Below, piece after piece: positions 7,542 to 16,490 of a stretch of 64,000 nucleotides of DNA. The stretch is from assembly GCA_963717475.1 (NCBI GenBank), contig OY970337.1:2666001-2730000 (forward strand). Direction: 5' to 3'. A program made the position numbers and the translations under genes. Every line of letters starts with the position of its first letter. Positions within the stretch are counted from its first letter, which is position 1. The stretch is from AC-32 sp963717475 (lineage in GTDB: Bacteria > Actinomycetota > Thermoleophilia > Gaiellales > Gaiellaceae). Below the pieces are notes generated by a model. That model saw only the letters and a list, made by a program, of their open reading frames with translations, made no database searches and was not told the origin of the DNA.

Positions 7542-8882
7542 ATGCCACGACCGAACTCTGTGATCAAGCGGCTTCTCTTCCTGGGCCGCGGATGGGATGA
7601 GTGGGACAGCAAGGCCCTGCGGGAAGCGCAGGCTCAGCCGGCGCCAAAGCCGAAGAGCGGCCGCCGTTTCGCGACGACCCTGTCCTTCTCGGCCCTCTTC
7701 TTCGCAGGGCTGGCCCTGTCTGCGGGCGCCGGCAACAGCATGCGCTCGCTGCTCGACGGGACCGACGCGACGTCGTCCTCGACGGCCCAGACCACGCTGA
7801 CTGCAGCGGAGGTCACGCCGGCGCAGCCGGTGCACGCCGTCGTCCACGTCGGCAACCGCCAGACGGGCGTCCGCGCCGTCGCCGCGCATGTGTCGCACGG
7901 CTCGCAGCTGCACGCGGTCGCGAAGCCGTCGGGCGTTCGGAGCGCAGTTCCGACTCCGGCCACCGCCGTCCGCGTCCGGGCCCGGCACACCGGCGGCCAC
8001 TCGGTCGCAGGGACGGCTGCAGGGGCCCGGTCTCACGCGAAGAAGCCGGCGCACAGCCGCGCCAAGCCCGGCCGGCCGGAGAAGTCGCAGCCGCTGGACT
8101 CAGAAGGATCCCTTCCGGGCGCGACGGTCTGGCTCTACCAGGCCGCACCCGACCCGACTCCGCCCGCGGCCCGGCTCCGGATGCGCTTCGCGCGTGAGCT
8201 CGTTGCGCAGTCGCGGGCGGCTAATGTCGACTGGGCGCTCGTCCTCGCGGTTCTCCGCGCGGGCGGCCACGACGGGCGTTCTCCCGCGAGCATCGCGAAC
8301 CTCCACTCGCTGTCGCTGCGCCTCGCCGGGCTCGGCGGACGCGCGAACGGCTGGCAGGCCGCGCTCTCGTACTCGAGCAAGACCGGTTTCGCCGATCGCG
8401 TCGTGGCGCTGCGCCACTACTACCGCGCGGTCGGGATGCCGAGCCTCGTGTACGGGCTGCTCTCGCAGAAGCGCGACCTCGAGGATCGCGTCCTCCACGA
8501 CTCGCGGGTCTCGATCTACCCCGGCGGCCGCAGCGATGTCGCGAACCACCGCGTCGACGTCCGCGTCCTGGCCGTCATGCTCTACCTGGCCGATACGTAC
8601 CGCTCGGTCACGGCCACGTGCCTGATCAGCGGGCACCGGCTGTTCGCGCGCCCGGGCGTCGTCTCGGCGCACATCTACGGCCGTGCGGTGGACATCGCCG
8701 CCCTCGACGGCGTCTCGATCTACGGGCACCAGCAGCCCGGCGGCATCACGGAGCAGGCTGTGCGCTCGCTCCTGCTGCTTCCGCCGGAGATGCTGCCCGC
8801 GCAGATCATCTCGCTGCTCGGGCTCGGCGGACCGTCCTTCCCGCTGGCCAACCACTACGACCACATCCACGTCGGGTACTAG
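7542..8882 (+). CDS. Secreted M15-like (D,D-carboxypeptidase-type) cell wall peptidase
   Basis: 446 aa. A cytoplasmic N-terminus of about 45 residues precedes a membrane segment (TLSFSALFFAGLALSAGAG); then comes a 100-residue low-complexity Ala/His/Arg linker, a helical region (about 220-330) and a C-terminal metallopeptidase-like domain. The domain shows CLISGHRLF, VSAHIYGRAVDIAAL and YDHIHVGY, matching the SxHxxGxAxD and HxH zinc-ligand pattern of M15/DacB-like enzymes. Likely trims peptide stems of peptidoglycan outside the membrane. Its long leader (7154-7541) suggests RNA-level control. Substrate is not certain; the linker may mediate wall association. Confidence 0.72.
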   Translation: MPRPNSVIKRLLFLGRGWDEWDSKALREAQAQPAPKPKSGRRFATTLSFSALFFAGLALSAGAGNSMRSLLDGTDATSSSTAQTTLTAAEVTPAQPVHAVVHVGNRQTGVRAVAAHVSHGSQLHAVAKPSGVRSAVPTPATAVRVRARHTGGHSVAGTAAGARSHAKKPAHSRAKPGRPEKSQPLDSEGSLPGATVWLYQAAPDPTPPAARLRMRFARELVAQSRAANVDWALVLAVLRAGGHDGRSPASIANLHSLSLRLAGLGGRANGWQAALSYSSKTGFADRVVALRHYYRAVGMPSLVYGLLSQKRDLEDRVLHDSRVSIYPGGRSDVANHRVDVRVLAVMLYLADTYRSVTATCLISGHRLFARPGVVSAHIYGRAVDIAALDGVSIYGHQQPGGITEQAVRSLLLLPPEMLPAQIISLLGLGGPSFPLANHYDHIHVGY

Positions 8883-9280
8883 TGGGTCGACTTCCTGAGA
8901 TCGCGCTTGCGAATGACGACGGAACGGTCGTCTGCGAGCGGTGCCTCCTCGCGGAGACACCGCTCGCCCGCATGCGCGGGCTGCTGGGCCGGAGCAGCTT
9001 TCCGGCTGGGGAGGGGCTGCTGCTCCGGCCGGCCGCTTCAGTCCACACGGCCTTCATGCGCTTCCCGATCGACGTCGTCTTCCTGGACTCGAGCGACCGC
9101 GTGCTCAAGGTCGTGGCGTCGCTTCCGCCGTGGCGGATGGCGGCCTGCCGCGGCTCGAGGGCCGTGCTGGAGCTGCCGGCGGGCGAGGCTTCGAGCCGCG
9201 GGCTCGCGGCCGGCACCTCGCTGACGCAGGTCTGGCGCACCGCGGGAGCTCAGCGCCCGCGGGTTCTGCCCTCCCTGTAG
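8882..9280 (+). CDS. DUF192 family protein
   Basis: 132 aa from a GTG sharing its first base with the upstream stop (TAGTG). Pattern TPLARMRGLLGRSSFPAGEG, SVHTAFMRFPIDVVFLD and RGSRAVLELPAG is the DUF192 fold (small beta-barrel, function unknown). Many family members are exported or archaeal; this one has no signal peptide. Gene coupling to the cell-wall peptidase suggests co-expression only. No catalytic function can be assigned. Confidence 0.8.
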   Translation: MGRLPEIALANDDGTVVCERCLLAETPLARMRGLLGRSSFPAGEGLLLRPAASVHTAFMRFPIDVVFLDSSDRVLKVVASLPPWRMAACRGSRAVLELPAGEASSRGLAAGTSLTQVWRTAGAQRPRVLPSL

Positions 9281-9284
9281 CCGT

Positions 9285-10124
9285 TTGACGCGGATAGGCG
9301 CGGCGCGCCATCGTTTCCGCGTGGACCCGGCTTCGGTCGACGCAGTTGCCGCAAGAGCGCGGACGGAGAACTTCCCCGTCGCGTCGCTTCTCTTCCCGCG
9401 GGCGGTTCGCCCGCACCTGCGGGCGATCTACGGCTTTGCGCGTCTCGTCGACATCCTCGGTGACGAGTACGAAGGCAACCGGCCGGAGATCCTCGACGAG
9501 CTCGAGCGCGAGGTCGACGCTTGCTACGAGGGCGAGCCGACCTGGGCGGTGATGCGCGTCCTGCAGCCGACGATCCGTGCCTGCTCGCTCCCGCGCGAGC
9601 CGTTTCTCCGCTTGATCGAGGCGAACCGGATGGACCAGCGGATCTCGCAGTACGCGACCTGGGCCGACCTCAAGCACTACTGCGTCCACTCGGCCGATCC
9701 GGTCGGCCGGCTCGTGCTCGGCGTCCTCGGTCGCGCGGACGATCCCGAGCTGGTCGCGCTCTCGGACGACGTCTGCACCGGCTTGCAGCTGGTCAACTTC
9801 CTGCAGGACGTCCCGCGCGACCTCGCGCTCGGGCGGGTCTACCTGCCGGCCGAGGAGCGGGCGTGCTTCGGCGTGACGAAGCTCGACGAGCCGAGCCCGC
9901 AGCTCGAGGTGCTGTTGCGCCACGAGGCCGACCGGGCGAGGACGCTGCTCGGCTCGGGCGAGGAGCTCGGGCGCCGCCTCGGCGGCCGCGTGGGTCGCGC
10001 CGTCGCGCTCTTCGGCCGCGGCGGGCTGGCTGCGCTGGAGGCGCTCGAGCGCGCGGACTGGGACATCTTCAACGGCCGGCCGCGCCCCTCGCGCGCGCGA
10101 CTCGTCATGGCGGCCATCAGATGA
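9285..10124 (+). CDS. hpnC: HpnC, squalene-synthase-like prenyl synthase
   Basis: 279 aa, TTG start. Trans-isoprenyl diphosphate synthase fold with the first Asp-rich motif altered to DILGDEYE and the second as NFLQDVPRDLALGRVYLP. HpnC with HpnD and HpnE makes squalene from two farnesyl diphosphates through presqualene diphosphate and hydroxysqualene; HpnC carries out the hydroxysqualene step. First gene of the hopanoid operon, 67 nt before hpnD. A GTG at 9321 is an alternative start. Assignment as HpnC rather than HpnD rests on gene order and the variant motif. Confidence 0.88.
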   Translation: MTRIGAARHRFRVDPASVDAVAARARTENFPVASLLFPRAVRPHLRAIYGFARLVDILGDEYEGNRPEILDELEREVDACYEGEPTWAVMRVLQPTIRACSLPREPFLRLIEANRMDQRISQYATWADLKHYCVHSADPVGRLVLGVLGRADDPELVALSDDVCTGLQLVNFLQDVPRDLALGRVYLPAEERACFGVTKLDEPSPQLEVLLRHEADRARTLLGSGEELGRRLGGRVGRAVALFGRGGLAALEALERADWDIFNGRPRPSRARLVMAAIR

Positions 10125-10125
10125 A

Positions 10126-10191
10126 TGAGCGTAGGCTCGACGGAGCTCATCAAAGAGCGGAGGCGCCGGCTTGGCCGGCGCCGGGAGCGGG
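10126..10191 (+). repeat. 66-bp dispersed repeat, copy A
   Basis: Fills the hpnC-hpnD gap. It contains TAGGCTCGACGGAGCTC followed by AAAGAGCGGAG and a GCGCCGGC-TTG-GCCGGCGC hairpin ending in GGGAGCGG, which also serves as the ribosome site of hpnD. A second copy, about 90% identical and inverted, lies at 36636-36701. Confidence 0.75.
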
Positions 10192-11001
10192 ATGAACGTG
10201 TACGCGGAGGTCGAGCGGATCACCAGGCGGGAGGCGCGGAACTTCGCGTACGGGATCATGGTCCTGCCGAAGCCGAAGCGGCAGGCGATCGCGGCCATCT
10301 ACGCGTTCGCCCGGCGCGTGGACGACATCGCCGACGGCGAGCTCCCGGTCGCCGAGAAGCGGGTGCAACTCGAGCAGCTCCATGCAGCGCTCGACCAACG
10401 GGGGTCAGACCCCGTTCTGACCGCTCTCGCAGACGCACGCGGTCGCTATCCGATTCCGGCCGAGGCGCTGCACGCGCTCGTCGACGGCGGCCTGCAGGAC
10501 ACCGAAAAGTCGCGCTACGACGACTTCGAGCAGCTGCACGGGTACTGCCGCAAGGTCGCCGGCGCGGTCGGCGTCGCGTGCGTCGGCGTCTACGGCTCGG
10601 ACGACCGCGAGCACGCGGAGACGCTCGGCGTCGCGCTGCAGCTGATCAACATCATTCGAGACGTGCGCGAGGACTGGGAGCTCGGCCGCGTCTACCTCCC
10701 GCAGGACGAGCTGGCCGCGTACGGCGTGAGCGAGGAGCTGATCGCGGCCGGGCGCGTCACCGCGGAGTGGCAGGCGCTGCTCTCGTTCCAGGCCACGCGG
10801 GCCCGCGCCTATCTGACGGAAGGTCTCGAGCTGCTGCCGAGGCTCGACGGCCGGAGCGCCGCCTGCGTCGGCACCTTCGCGGGCCTCTACCGTGCGACAC
10901 TGGACCGCATCGAGGATCGTGGATTCGACGTGTTCGACGGCTCGCTCCGACTCTCCCCGCTGACGAAGCTGCGCACCGTGGGCGCGGCGCTGCTGCGATG
11001 A
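10192..11001 (+). CDS. hpnD: HpnD, presqualene diphosphate synthase
   Basis: 269 aa from the ATG at 10192 (GGGAG ribosome site). Squalene/phytoene synthase family: first Asp motif FARRVDDIADGE (about 44), substrate region YGIMVLPKPKRQAI, YCRKVAGAVG and second Asp motif NIIRDVREDWELGRVYLP. Condenses two farnesyl diphosphates to presqualene diphosphate. Its stop overlaps the hpnE ATG. Both aspartate motifs are intact, unlike HpnC, so this is the head-to-head condensing partner. A GGGGTCAGACCCC palindrome sits inside the coding sequence near 10399. Confidence 0.92.
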   Translation: MNVYAEVERITRREARNFAYGIMVLPKPKRQAIAAIYAFARRVDDIADGELPVAEKRVQLEQLHAALDQRGSDPVLTALADARGRYPIPAEALHALVDGGLQDTEKSRYDDFEQLHGYCRKVAGAVGVACVGVYGSDDREHAETLGVALQLINIIRDVREDWELGRVYLPQDELAAYGVSEELIAAGRVTAEWQALLSFQATRARAYLTEGLELLPRLDGRSAACVGTFAGLYRATLDRIEDRGFDVFDGSLRLSPLTKLRTVGAALLR

Positions 11002-12218
11002 AGGTCGCCGTCGTCGGCGGGGGGCTCGCAGGCCTGACGGCGGCGCTCGACCTCGTGGACTGGGGCTTCGAGGTCGCGCTGTACGAGGCGCGCCCGACGC
11101 TCGGCGGGGCCGTCCAGACGCTGCCGCGCCGCGAGGGCGATCCCGAGCCGCCGCCCGACAACGGCCAGCACATCGCGCTCGGCTGCTTCACGGAGTACCT
11201 CCGCTTCCTCGACCGCATCGGCGAGGGCCGCTCGGTGCGGCGGCTTCGGCTCGCCTTGCCGGTGATCGACGAGCGGGGCCGTCGCGCCGAGATCAGGCGC
11301 TCTCCGACGGCGCTCCTCCGGTATCGCCATGTCTCCGTGCGTGAGCGTCTCGCGATCATGCGCGCCCTCGCTCGCTGGGGCGCAACGCCGCACGCTGAGA
11401 GCTTCGGCGACGAGCTGCGCGCCCGCGGCCAGTCCGACCGCGCCATCGAGCGCTTCTGGGACGTGTTCATCCGCCCGGCGCTGAACCTGCGCGCCGAAGA
11501 GGCGAGCGCGGAAGCCGGCCTCTTCACGGTGCGGACGGCGCTCCTCGGCGAGCCGGAGGACGCGGACGTCGTGCTGCCGACGAGGCCGCTCGGGGAGATG
11601 CACGGCGAGGCAGCGGGTCGCGCCCTCGCGGCGGCCGGCGCCTCGCTCGAGACCGGCGTGCGTGTGGACGACCTCGACGCGCTCGAGGCCGACGCGGTCG
11701 TGGTCGCCGTGCCTCCCGAGGAGTCAGCGCGCCTTCTCGACGAGCCGGCGCCGGAGCTCGAGCACTCGCCGATCGTGAGCGTTCACCTCCTCTTCGACCG
11801 GCAGCTCCTGCAGACGCCGCTCGCGGCACTCCTCGGGAGCCCGGCGCACTGGGTCTTCAACCGGGGGCTCCTGACCGGGACGGATCCCCGCTACCTGACC
11901 GTCGTCTCCTCGGGCGCGCCCGAGCTGGAAGCCCTGCGCGGCCGCGAGCTCGTCGACCTGATCGCCGGCGCCGTCACCGAGCGGCTCGGCGAGGCGGAGC
12001 TGCTCTGGTCGCGGGTCAGCCGCGAGCCGCACGCCACGATCGCGGTCCGGCCCGGCAGCGAAGCGCAGCGCCTGGGTCCGGAGACCGGCCGGCCGAACGT
12101 CGTCCGCGCCGGCGCCTGGACCGCCACCGGCTGGCCGCCGACGATGGAGGGCGCCGTCCGCAGCGGCCACGTGGCCGCACGCGCTCTGGTCCGCGCACGC
12201 GAGGAAGTGGTCGCGTGA
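10998..12218 (+). CDS. hpnE: HpnE, FAD-dependent hydroxysqualene dehydroxylase
   Basis: 406 aa amine-oxidase/phytoene-desaturase-like flavoprotein. N-terminal dinucleotide motif VAVVGGGLAGLTAALDL followed by YEARPTLGG, and a C-terminal FAD contact GAWTATGWPPTMEGAVRSG. HpnE reduces hydroxysqualene to squalene. ATG overlaps the hpnD stop (ATGA); its own stop overlaps shc (GTGA). Length fits the family (about 400-450 aa). Confidence 0.93.
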   Translation: MKVAVVGGGLAGLTAALDLVDWGFEVALYEARPTLGGAVQTLPRREGDPEPPPDNGQHIALGCFTEYLRFLDRIGEGRSVRRLRLALPVIDERGRRAEIRRSPTALLRYRHVSVRERLAIMRALARWGATPHAESFGDELRARGQSDRAIERFWDVFIRPALNLRAEEASAEAGLFTVRTALLGEPEDADVVLPTRPLGEMHGEAAGRALAAAGASLETGVRVDDLDALEADAVVVAVPPEESARLLDEPAPELEHSPIVSVHLLFDRQLLQTPLAALLGSPAHWVFNRGLLTGTDPRYLTVVSSGAPELEALRGRELVDLIAGAVTERLGEAELLWSRVSREPHATIAVRPGSEAQRLGPETGRPNVVRAGAWTATGWPPTMEGAVRSGHVAARALVRAREEVVA

Positions 12219-14003
12219 CCGTCGCGCCCGAGCGGATCGAGACGCGGCTCGACGAGGCGATCGAGCGCGCGACCGGCCGCCTGCTCGAGCTCCAGCACCC
12301 GGGCGGTTGGTGGGTCGGCGAGCTCGAGTCGAACGCGACGATGATCGCGCAGCACCTCTTCTGGCACCACGTCCTCGGCCTGCGCACGCCCGACCTCGAC
12401 CGGAAGATCGCGAACGAGCTGCTGGCGCGGCAGCGCGACGACGGCACCTGGTCGATCTGGTTCGAGGGGCCCGCCGATCTCTCGACCTCGGTCGAGGCCT
12501 ACGCCGCGCTCGAAGCTCGCCGGCGTCGACCCGGGCGACAAGGCACGCGACTACATCCGCAGCGAGGGCGGGATCCCGAAGACGCGCATCTTCACGAAGT
12601 GCTTCCTCGCGCTCCTCGGCCAGTGGCCCTGGCAGCGAATCGTCCCGATCCCCGTCGAGCTCGCGCTGCTCCCGCCGAGCGCGCCGCTCTCGATCTACAA
12701 CTTCTCGTGCTGGGCCCGCGGCACCTTCGTCCCGCTCTCGGTCTGCCGGGCTCTCCAGCCCGTGCGCGGCGCCGAACTCGACCTGCGCGAGATCGGCTCG
12801 CGGCCGGCGCGAAGCCGGACGCCGCACGTCTCGCGGATGAGGCGGAGCGCGATCAGGGAAGCCGAACGCTGGGTCCGGGAGCACCAGGAGGCCGACGGCT
12901 CGTGGGGCGGGATTCAGCCGCCGTGGGTCTGGTCGATCCTGATGCTCGTCGCCCTTGGCCACGGCTTCGAGGACGAGACCCTGCGCAAGGCGGTCGAGGG
13001 CTGGGAGGGCTTCACGATCGACGAGGGCGACCGGCTGCGCCCGGAGGCCTGCCAGTCGCCGGTCTGGGACACGGGCCTCGCCGTCCTCGCGCTCCGCGAC
13101 TCGGGCCTCGGCCCGGAGCACCCGGCGCTCGTTCGCGCCGCCGACTGGCTGCTCGCCGAGGAGGTCACGGCCAAGGGCGACTGGGCCGTGCGCAAGCCCG
13201 ACCTCGCGCCCGGCGGCTGGGCCTTCGAATTCGAGAACGACCTCTACCCGGACGTCGACGACACCGCCGTCGTCGCGCTCGCGCTCAGACGCTGCCACCG
13301 CGGCCACGAGGCCGTCGAGCGCGGGCTCGCCTGGGCGGCCGGGATGCAGTCGAGAAGCGGCGGCTGGGGCGCCTTCGACGCCGACAACGAGGCGTTCTGG
13401 CTCTACAGGCTCCCGTTCTGCGACTTCGGCAAGGTCACCGACGAGCCGAGCGCCGACGTGACCGCGCACGCGATCGAGGCGCTGGCTCCCGAGGGCGGCT
13501 ACGAGGACGAGCTGCGCCGCGGCCTCGACTGGCTTCTGGCGGAGCAGGAGGACGACGGTTCCTGGTTCGGCCGCTGGGGGGTCAACCACGTCTACGGCAC
13601 GGCCGCCGCGCTTCCCGCGCTCGAGGCATGCGGAATCGAGGCAGGCCATCCGGCGTTCAGGCGGGCAGTGGCCTGGCTCGACTCGGTGCAGAACCCGGAC
13701 GGAGGCTTCGGCGAGGACATTCGCTCCTACGCCGACCCGTCGTGGCGCGGCCGCGGGGTCAGCACGCCTTCCCAAACAGCCTGGGCGCTATTAGCCTACG
13801 TCGCCGCAGACGAGGCGGACAGCCCCGCAGCCAGGCGCGCCGCCGAGTGGATCTGCAACGCGCAACAATCGAATGGTGACTGGGACGAGAATCACTACAC
13901 CGGAACAGGCTTTCCGCTTGACTTCATGATCCGCTATCACCTCTACCGGCTCCACTTCCCATTGCTCGCCCTAGGCCGTCTACGAGAAAGGCTCGCCAGA
14001 TGA
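12215..14003 (+). CDS. shc: Squalene-hopene cyclase, reading frame broken by one inserted base near 12512
   Basis: Starts at GTG 12215. Frame 1 runs 99 codons to SVEAYAAL, then conserved cyclase sequence resumes in the next frame at 12513 (KLAGVDPGDKARDYIRSEGG) and continues to 14003, about 595 aa in all if the extra G is ignored. The catalytic acid motif DVDD (in YPDVDDTAVV) and several QW repeats (GGWGAFDADN, DGSWFGRWG, NPDGGFGED, SNGDWDEN) are intact. The enzyme cyclises squalene to hopene at the membrane. No slippery sequence is seen; with all other operon genes intact, a sequencing/assembly error is likelier than a true null. Confidence 0.9.
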
Positions 14004-15004
14004 AATTCCCCCTTGCTTCGACCGTCCAGATCGCCGGGTATGTCGCGAAGAACCAGCGCAGCGGCAAGCGGTATCCGCTCGTCCTGATGCTCGAGCCGAC
14101 GCTCGCCTGCAACATCGCTTGCATCGGCTGCGGGAAGATCCGGGAGTACGAGTCGAACAAGGCGCGGCTGTCGGTCGAGGAGTGCATCGACGCGGGCGTC
14201 CAGTGCCCGGCGCCGGTCGTCTCGATCTGCGGCGGCGAGCCGCTCGTCTTCAAGGGGATCGAGGACGTCGTCGCCGGCTTCATGGAGCTGAACAAGAACA
14301 TCGAGCTCTGCACGAACGCGCTCCGGCTCGAGCAGTACCTCGACGTATTCGAGCCGAACAAGCGCCTGACCTTCGTCGTCCACCTCGACGGCATGCGCGA
14401 GATCCACGACTACATCTGCGACTACCCGGGTCTCTGGGATATCGCGGTCGGCGCCATCGTGAAGGCGCGCTCGAAGGGCTTCCGGGTCACGACCAACACC
14501 ACGATCTTCAAGGAGACCGAGGTCGAGGACGTGATCGCGATGATGCACTACCTCACGCACGAGATCGGGATCGACGGGATGCTCGTCGCGCCGGGGTACC
14601 AGTACTCGCAGATCGACCCGAACCTGACGATGACGCGCGAGGAGCACGAGGAGAAGTTCCGCGCGATCCGCGCCGCGGCGCGCAAGAACAACTACCGCTG
14701 GCTCGCGAGCCCGATCTACCAGGACTTCCTCGCGGGCGACCGCAAGCTGCCGTGCGCGCCCTGGGGGTCGATCACCCGCAACCCCTACGGCTGGAAGGGC
14801 CCGTGCTACCTCTTGACCGACGGGATCTTCCCGACCTACGAGGCACTGCTGGACGGGATCGAGTGGGACGACTACGGGCCCGGCAACGACGATCGCTGCG
14901 AGCACTGCGCGATCCACTCCGGCTTCGAGCCCTCCGCCGCGTTCGAGGCGACGAAGAGCCTGCGCGACACCGTTCGCAGCACCGCATGGACGCTGACCGG
15001 TTGA
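14000..15004 (+). CDS. hpnH: HpnH, adenosylhopane synthase (B12-independent radical SAM)
   Basis: 334 aa. Radical SAM cysteines in ACNIACIGCGK (CxxxCxxC, about residues 37-44), GGEP motif (ICGGEPLVFKG), and a Cys-rich C-terminus (PCAPWGS, CEHCAIHSG). HpnH joins a 5'-deoxyadenosyl group to diploptene, the first step of C35 bacteriohopanepolyols. ATG overlaps the shc stop; followed by hpnG as usual. The presence of hpnH shows that the organism makes extended hopanoids, not just hopene. Confidence 0.95.
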   Translation: MKFPLASTVQIAGYVAKNQRSGKRYPLVLMLEPTLACNIACIGCGKIREYESNKARLSVEECIDAGVQCPAPVVSICGGEPLVFKGIEDVVAGFMELNKNIELCTNALRLEQYLDVFEPNKRLTFVVHLDGMREIHDYICDYPGLWDIAVGAIVKARSKGFRVTTNTTIFKETEVEDVIAMMHYLTHEIGIDGMLVAPGYQYSQIDPNLTMTREEHEEKFRAIRAAARKNNYRWLASPIYQDFLAGDRKLPCAPWGSITRNPYGWKGPCYLLTDGIFPTYEALLDGIEWDDYGPGNDDRCEHCAIHSGFEPSAAFEATKSLRDTVRSTAWTLTG

Positions 15005-15561
15005 CCCTCGCCTGCGCCACCACGGCCGAGCTGCGCGCGGCGCGCCGCGCCGGCCGGCAGTCGGCGCTCGTCGGGCTCGGCGCCGCGAACGGCGTGCCCG
15101 ACGGGCCTCTGGTGTCGTTCGGGCTGGCGGGCTCGTTGCGCGACGACCTGCCGGTGGGGACCGTGCTCGACGCGACCCGCGTGGTCGCCGCGGACGGGGC
15201 GGTGCTCTGGGAAGGAGAGGGACTTCGCGTCCCAGGCGGGAGGCCGGCGACCATCCTCGCGGCCGAGCGGATAGTCGACTCCGCCGAGGAGCGTCGCCTG
15301 GCGCGCGAGGCGAGCGGCGCGGACGCCGCCGACCTCGAGAGCGGCCCGCTTGCCGGCACCGGCCGGCTGCAAGGAGTGCTGCGCGTGGTGAGCGACACGC
15401 CTGAGCGCCCGCTCGGCCCTCTGGCCGGCGCCGTCAGGCCCGACGGCCGCAACGACTGGCTCGGCGTCGCACGCGGAGTGGTGCGGTCGCCGCGGGCGGC
15501 GGTGAACGCGGCCCGGGCGGTCGGCAAACTCGGGGCCGCGGCGAAGGGATGGTCTGCGTGA
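14986..15561 (+). CDS. hpnG: HpnG, hopanoid-associated nucleoside phosphorylase
   Basis: 191 aa from ATG 14986 (19-nt overlap with hpnH); a TTG at 15001 is an alternative and would give the usual 4-nt overlap. Phosphorylase-like features: GLGAANGVPDGPLVSFGLAG and, near the middle, RLAREASGADAADLESGPLA, the PNP/MTAN nucleoside-contact motif around the conserved DLES. HpnG removes adenine from adenosylhopane to give ribosylhopane phosphate. Position between hpnH and ispH supports the call; it is short but within the family range. Confidence 0.85.
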   Translation: MDADRLTLACATTAELRAARRAGRQSALVGLGAANGVPDGPLVSFGLAGSLRDDLPVGTVLDATRVVAADGAVLWEGEGLRVPGGRPATILAAERIVDSAEERRLAREASGADAADLESGPLAGTGRLQGVLRVVSDTPERPLGPLAGAVRPDGRNDWLGVARGVVRSPRAAVNAARAVGKLGAAAKGWSA

Positions 15562-16490
15562 AGAGGGTCCTGCTTGCCGCTCCGCGATCGTTCTGCGCCG
15601 GGGTCGATCGCGCGATCGAGATCGTCGAGCGCCTGCTCGAACAGCACGGCCCGCCGGTTTACGTACGCCACCAGATCGTGCACAACGACCACGTGGTCAA
15701 GCGGCTCGAGCGGCTCGGTGCGGTCTTCGTCGACCACGAGGACGAGATCCCGGCCGGTGCGATCTGCGTGCTCTCGGCGCACGGCGTCGCGCCGTCGGTG
15801 AAGGAGAACTGCGAGCAGCGCGGGCTCGTCGTGGTGGACGCGGTCTGTCCGCTGGTCTCGAAGGTGCATGCCGAGGCCCGCCGCTACGCCGACAGCGGCC
15901 ATCTGGTCGCGTTGGTCGGGCACGCCGACCACGTCGAGGTGATCGGAACGCGCGGCGAGCGGCCCGAGCAGACGGTCGTGATCGAGTCGCCCGAGGACGC
16001 GCGCGAGCTCGAGACGAACGGCAAGCCCGTCGCGGTGATCACGCAGACGACGCTCTCTCTCGACGACGTGGCCGAGACCGTTGACGCGCTCGGCGAGCGC
16101 TTCGGCGATCTGCGCCGGCCGGCCGCGGACGACATCTGCTACGCGACCCAGAACCGGCAGGATGCGGTCAAGGCCATGGCCGCCGAGGGCGCGACGCTGA
16201 TCCTCGTGATCGGCTCGGAGACGAGCTCGAACGCCCGCCGGCTGGTCGAGGTCGCGCAGCGGGGCTCGGCGGAGGCACTCCTGATCGACGGCGAGAGCGG
16301 CCTGGATCCGGACCTGCTCCAGGGTCATGAGGTGGTCGGGCTGACCGCGGGCGCGTCGACCCCGGAGGAGCTCGTCGCGCTCGTCCTGCGCAGCCTGGCC
16401 TCGCTGGGCTACGAGGAGCTGGTGGAGCTCGAGGTCGCCCGCGAGGACGTCCACTTCCGGCTGCCGCGGGAGGTGGCCGCGAAGGCATGA
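15558..16490 (+). CDS. ispH: 4-hydroxy-3-methylbut-2-enyl diphosphate reductase
   Basis: About 310 aa. Iron-sulfur enzyme of the MEP pathway that forms IPP and DMAPP. Conserved cysteines in RSFCAGVDRAI, VDAVCPLVSKVH and DICYATQNRQDAV, plus the active-site HQIVHN, LSAHGVAPSV and TAGASTPE motifs. I prefer the GTG at 15558, which forms a GTGA overlap with hpnG and has GGGATGG at good spacing; an ATG at 15549 is possible. Embedding ispH in the hopanoid operon couples precursor supply to triterpenoid output. Confidence 0.95.
   Translation: MKRVLLAAPRSFCAGVDRAIEIVERLLEQHGPPVYVRHQIVHNDHVVKRLERLGAVFVDHEDEIPAGAICVLSAHGVAPSVKENCEQRGLVVVDAVCPLVSKVHAEARRYADSGHLVALVGHADHVEVIGTRGERPEQTVVIESPEDARELETNGKPVAVITQTTLSLDDVAETVDALGERFGDLRRPAADDICYATQNRQDAVKAMAAEGATLILVIGSETSSNARRLVEVAQRGSAEALLIDGESGLDPDLLQGHEVVGLTAGASTPEELVALVLRSLASLGYEELVELEVAREDVHFRLPREVAAKA

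Noticed and set aside
10399..10420. GGGGTCAGACCCC palindrome in hpnD as a repeat insertion
   Set aside because: The encoded residues fit normal HpnD sequence at that point, so coincidence or mild selection is enough. The similar CCGGTGTCTGACACCGG is intergenic and was kept only as a weak site.
12215..14003. Programmed +1 frameshift in shc
   Set aside because: No slippery codon, stop or stimulatory stem at the break; the product needs the full second frame, and three other genes show the same kind of one-base excess.
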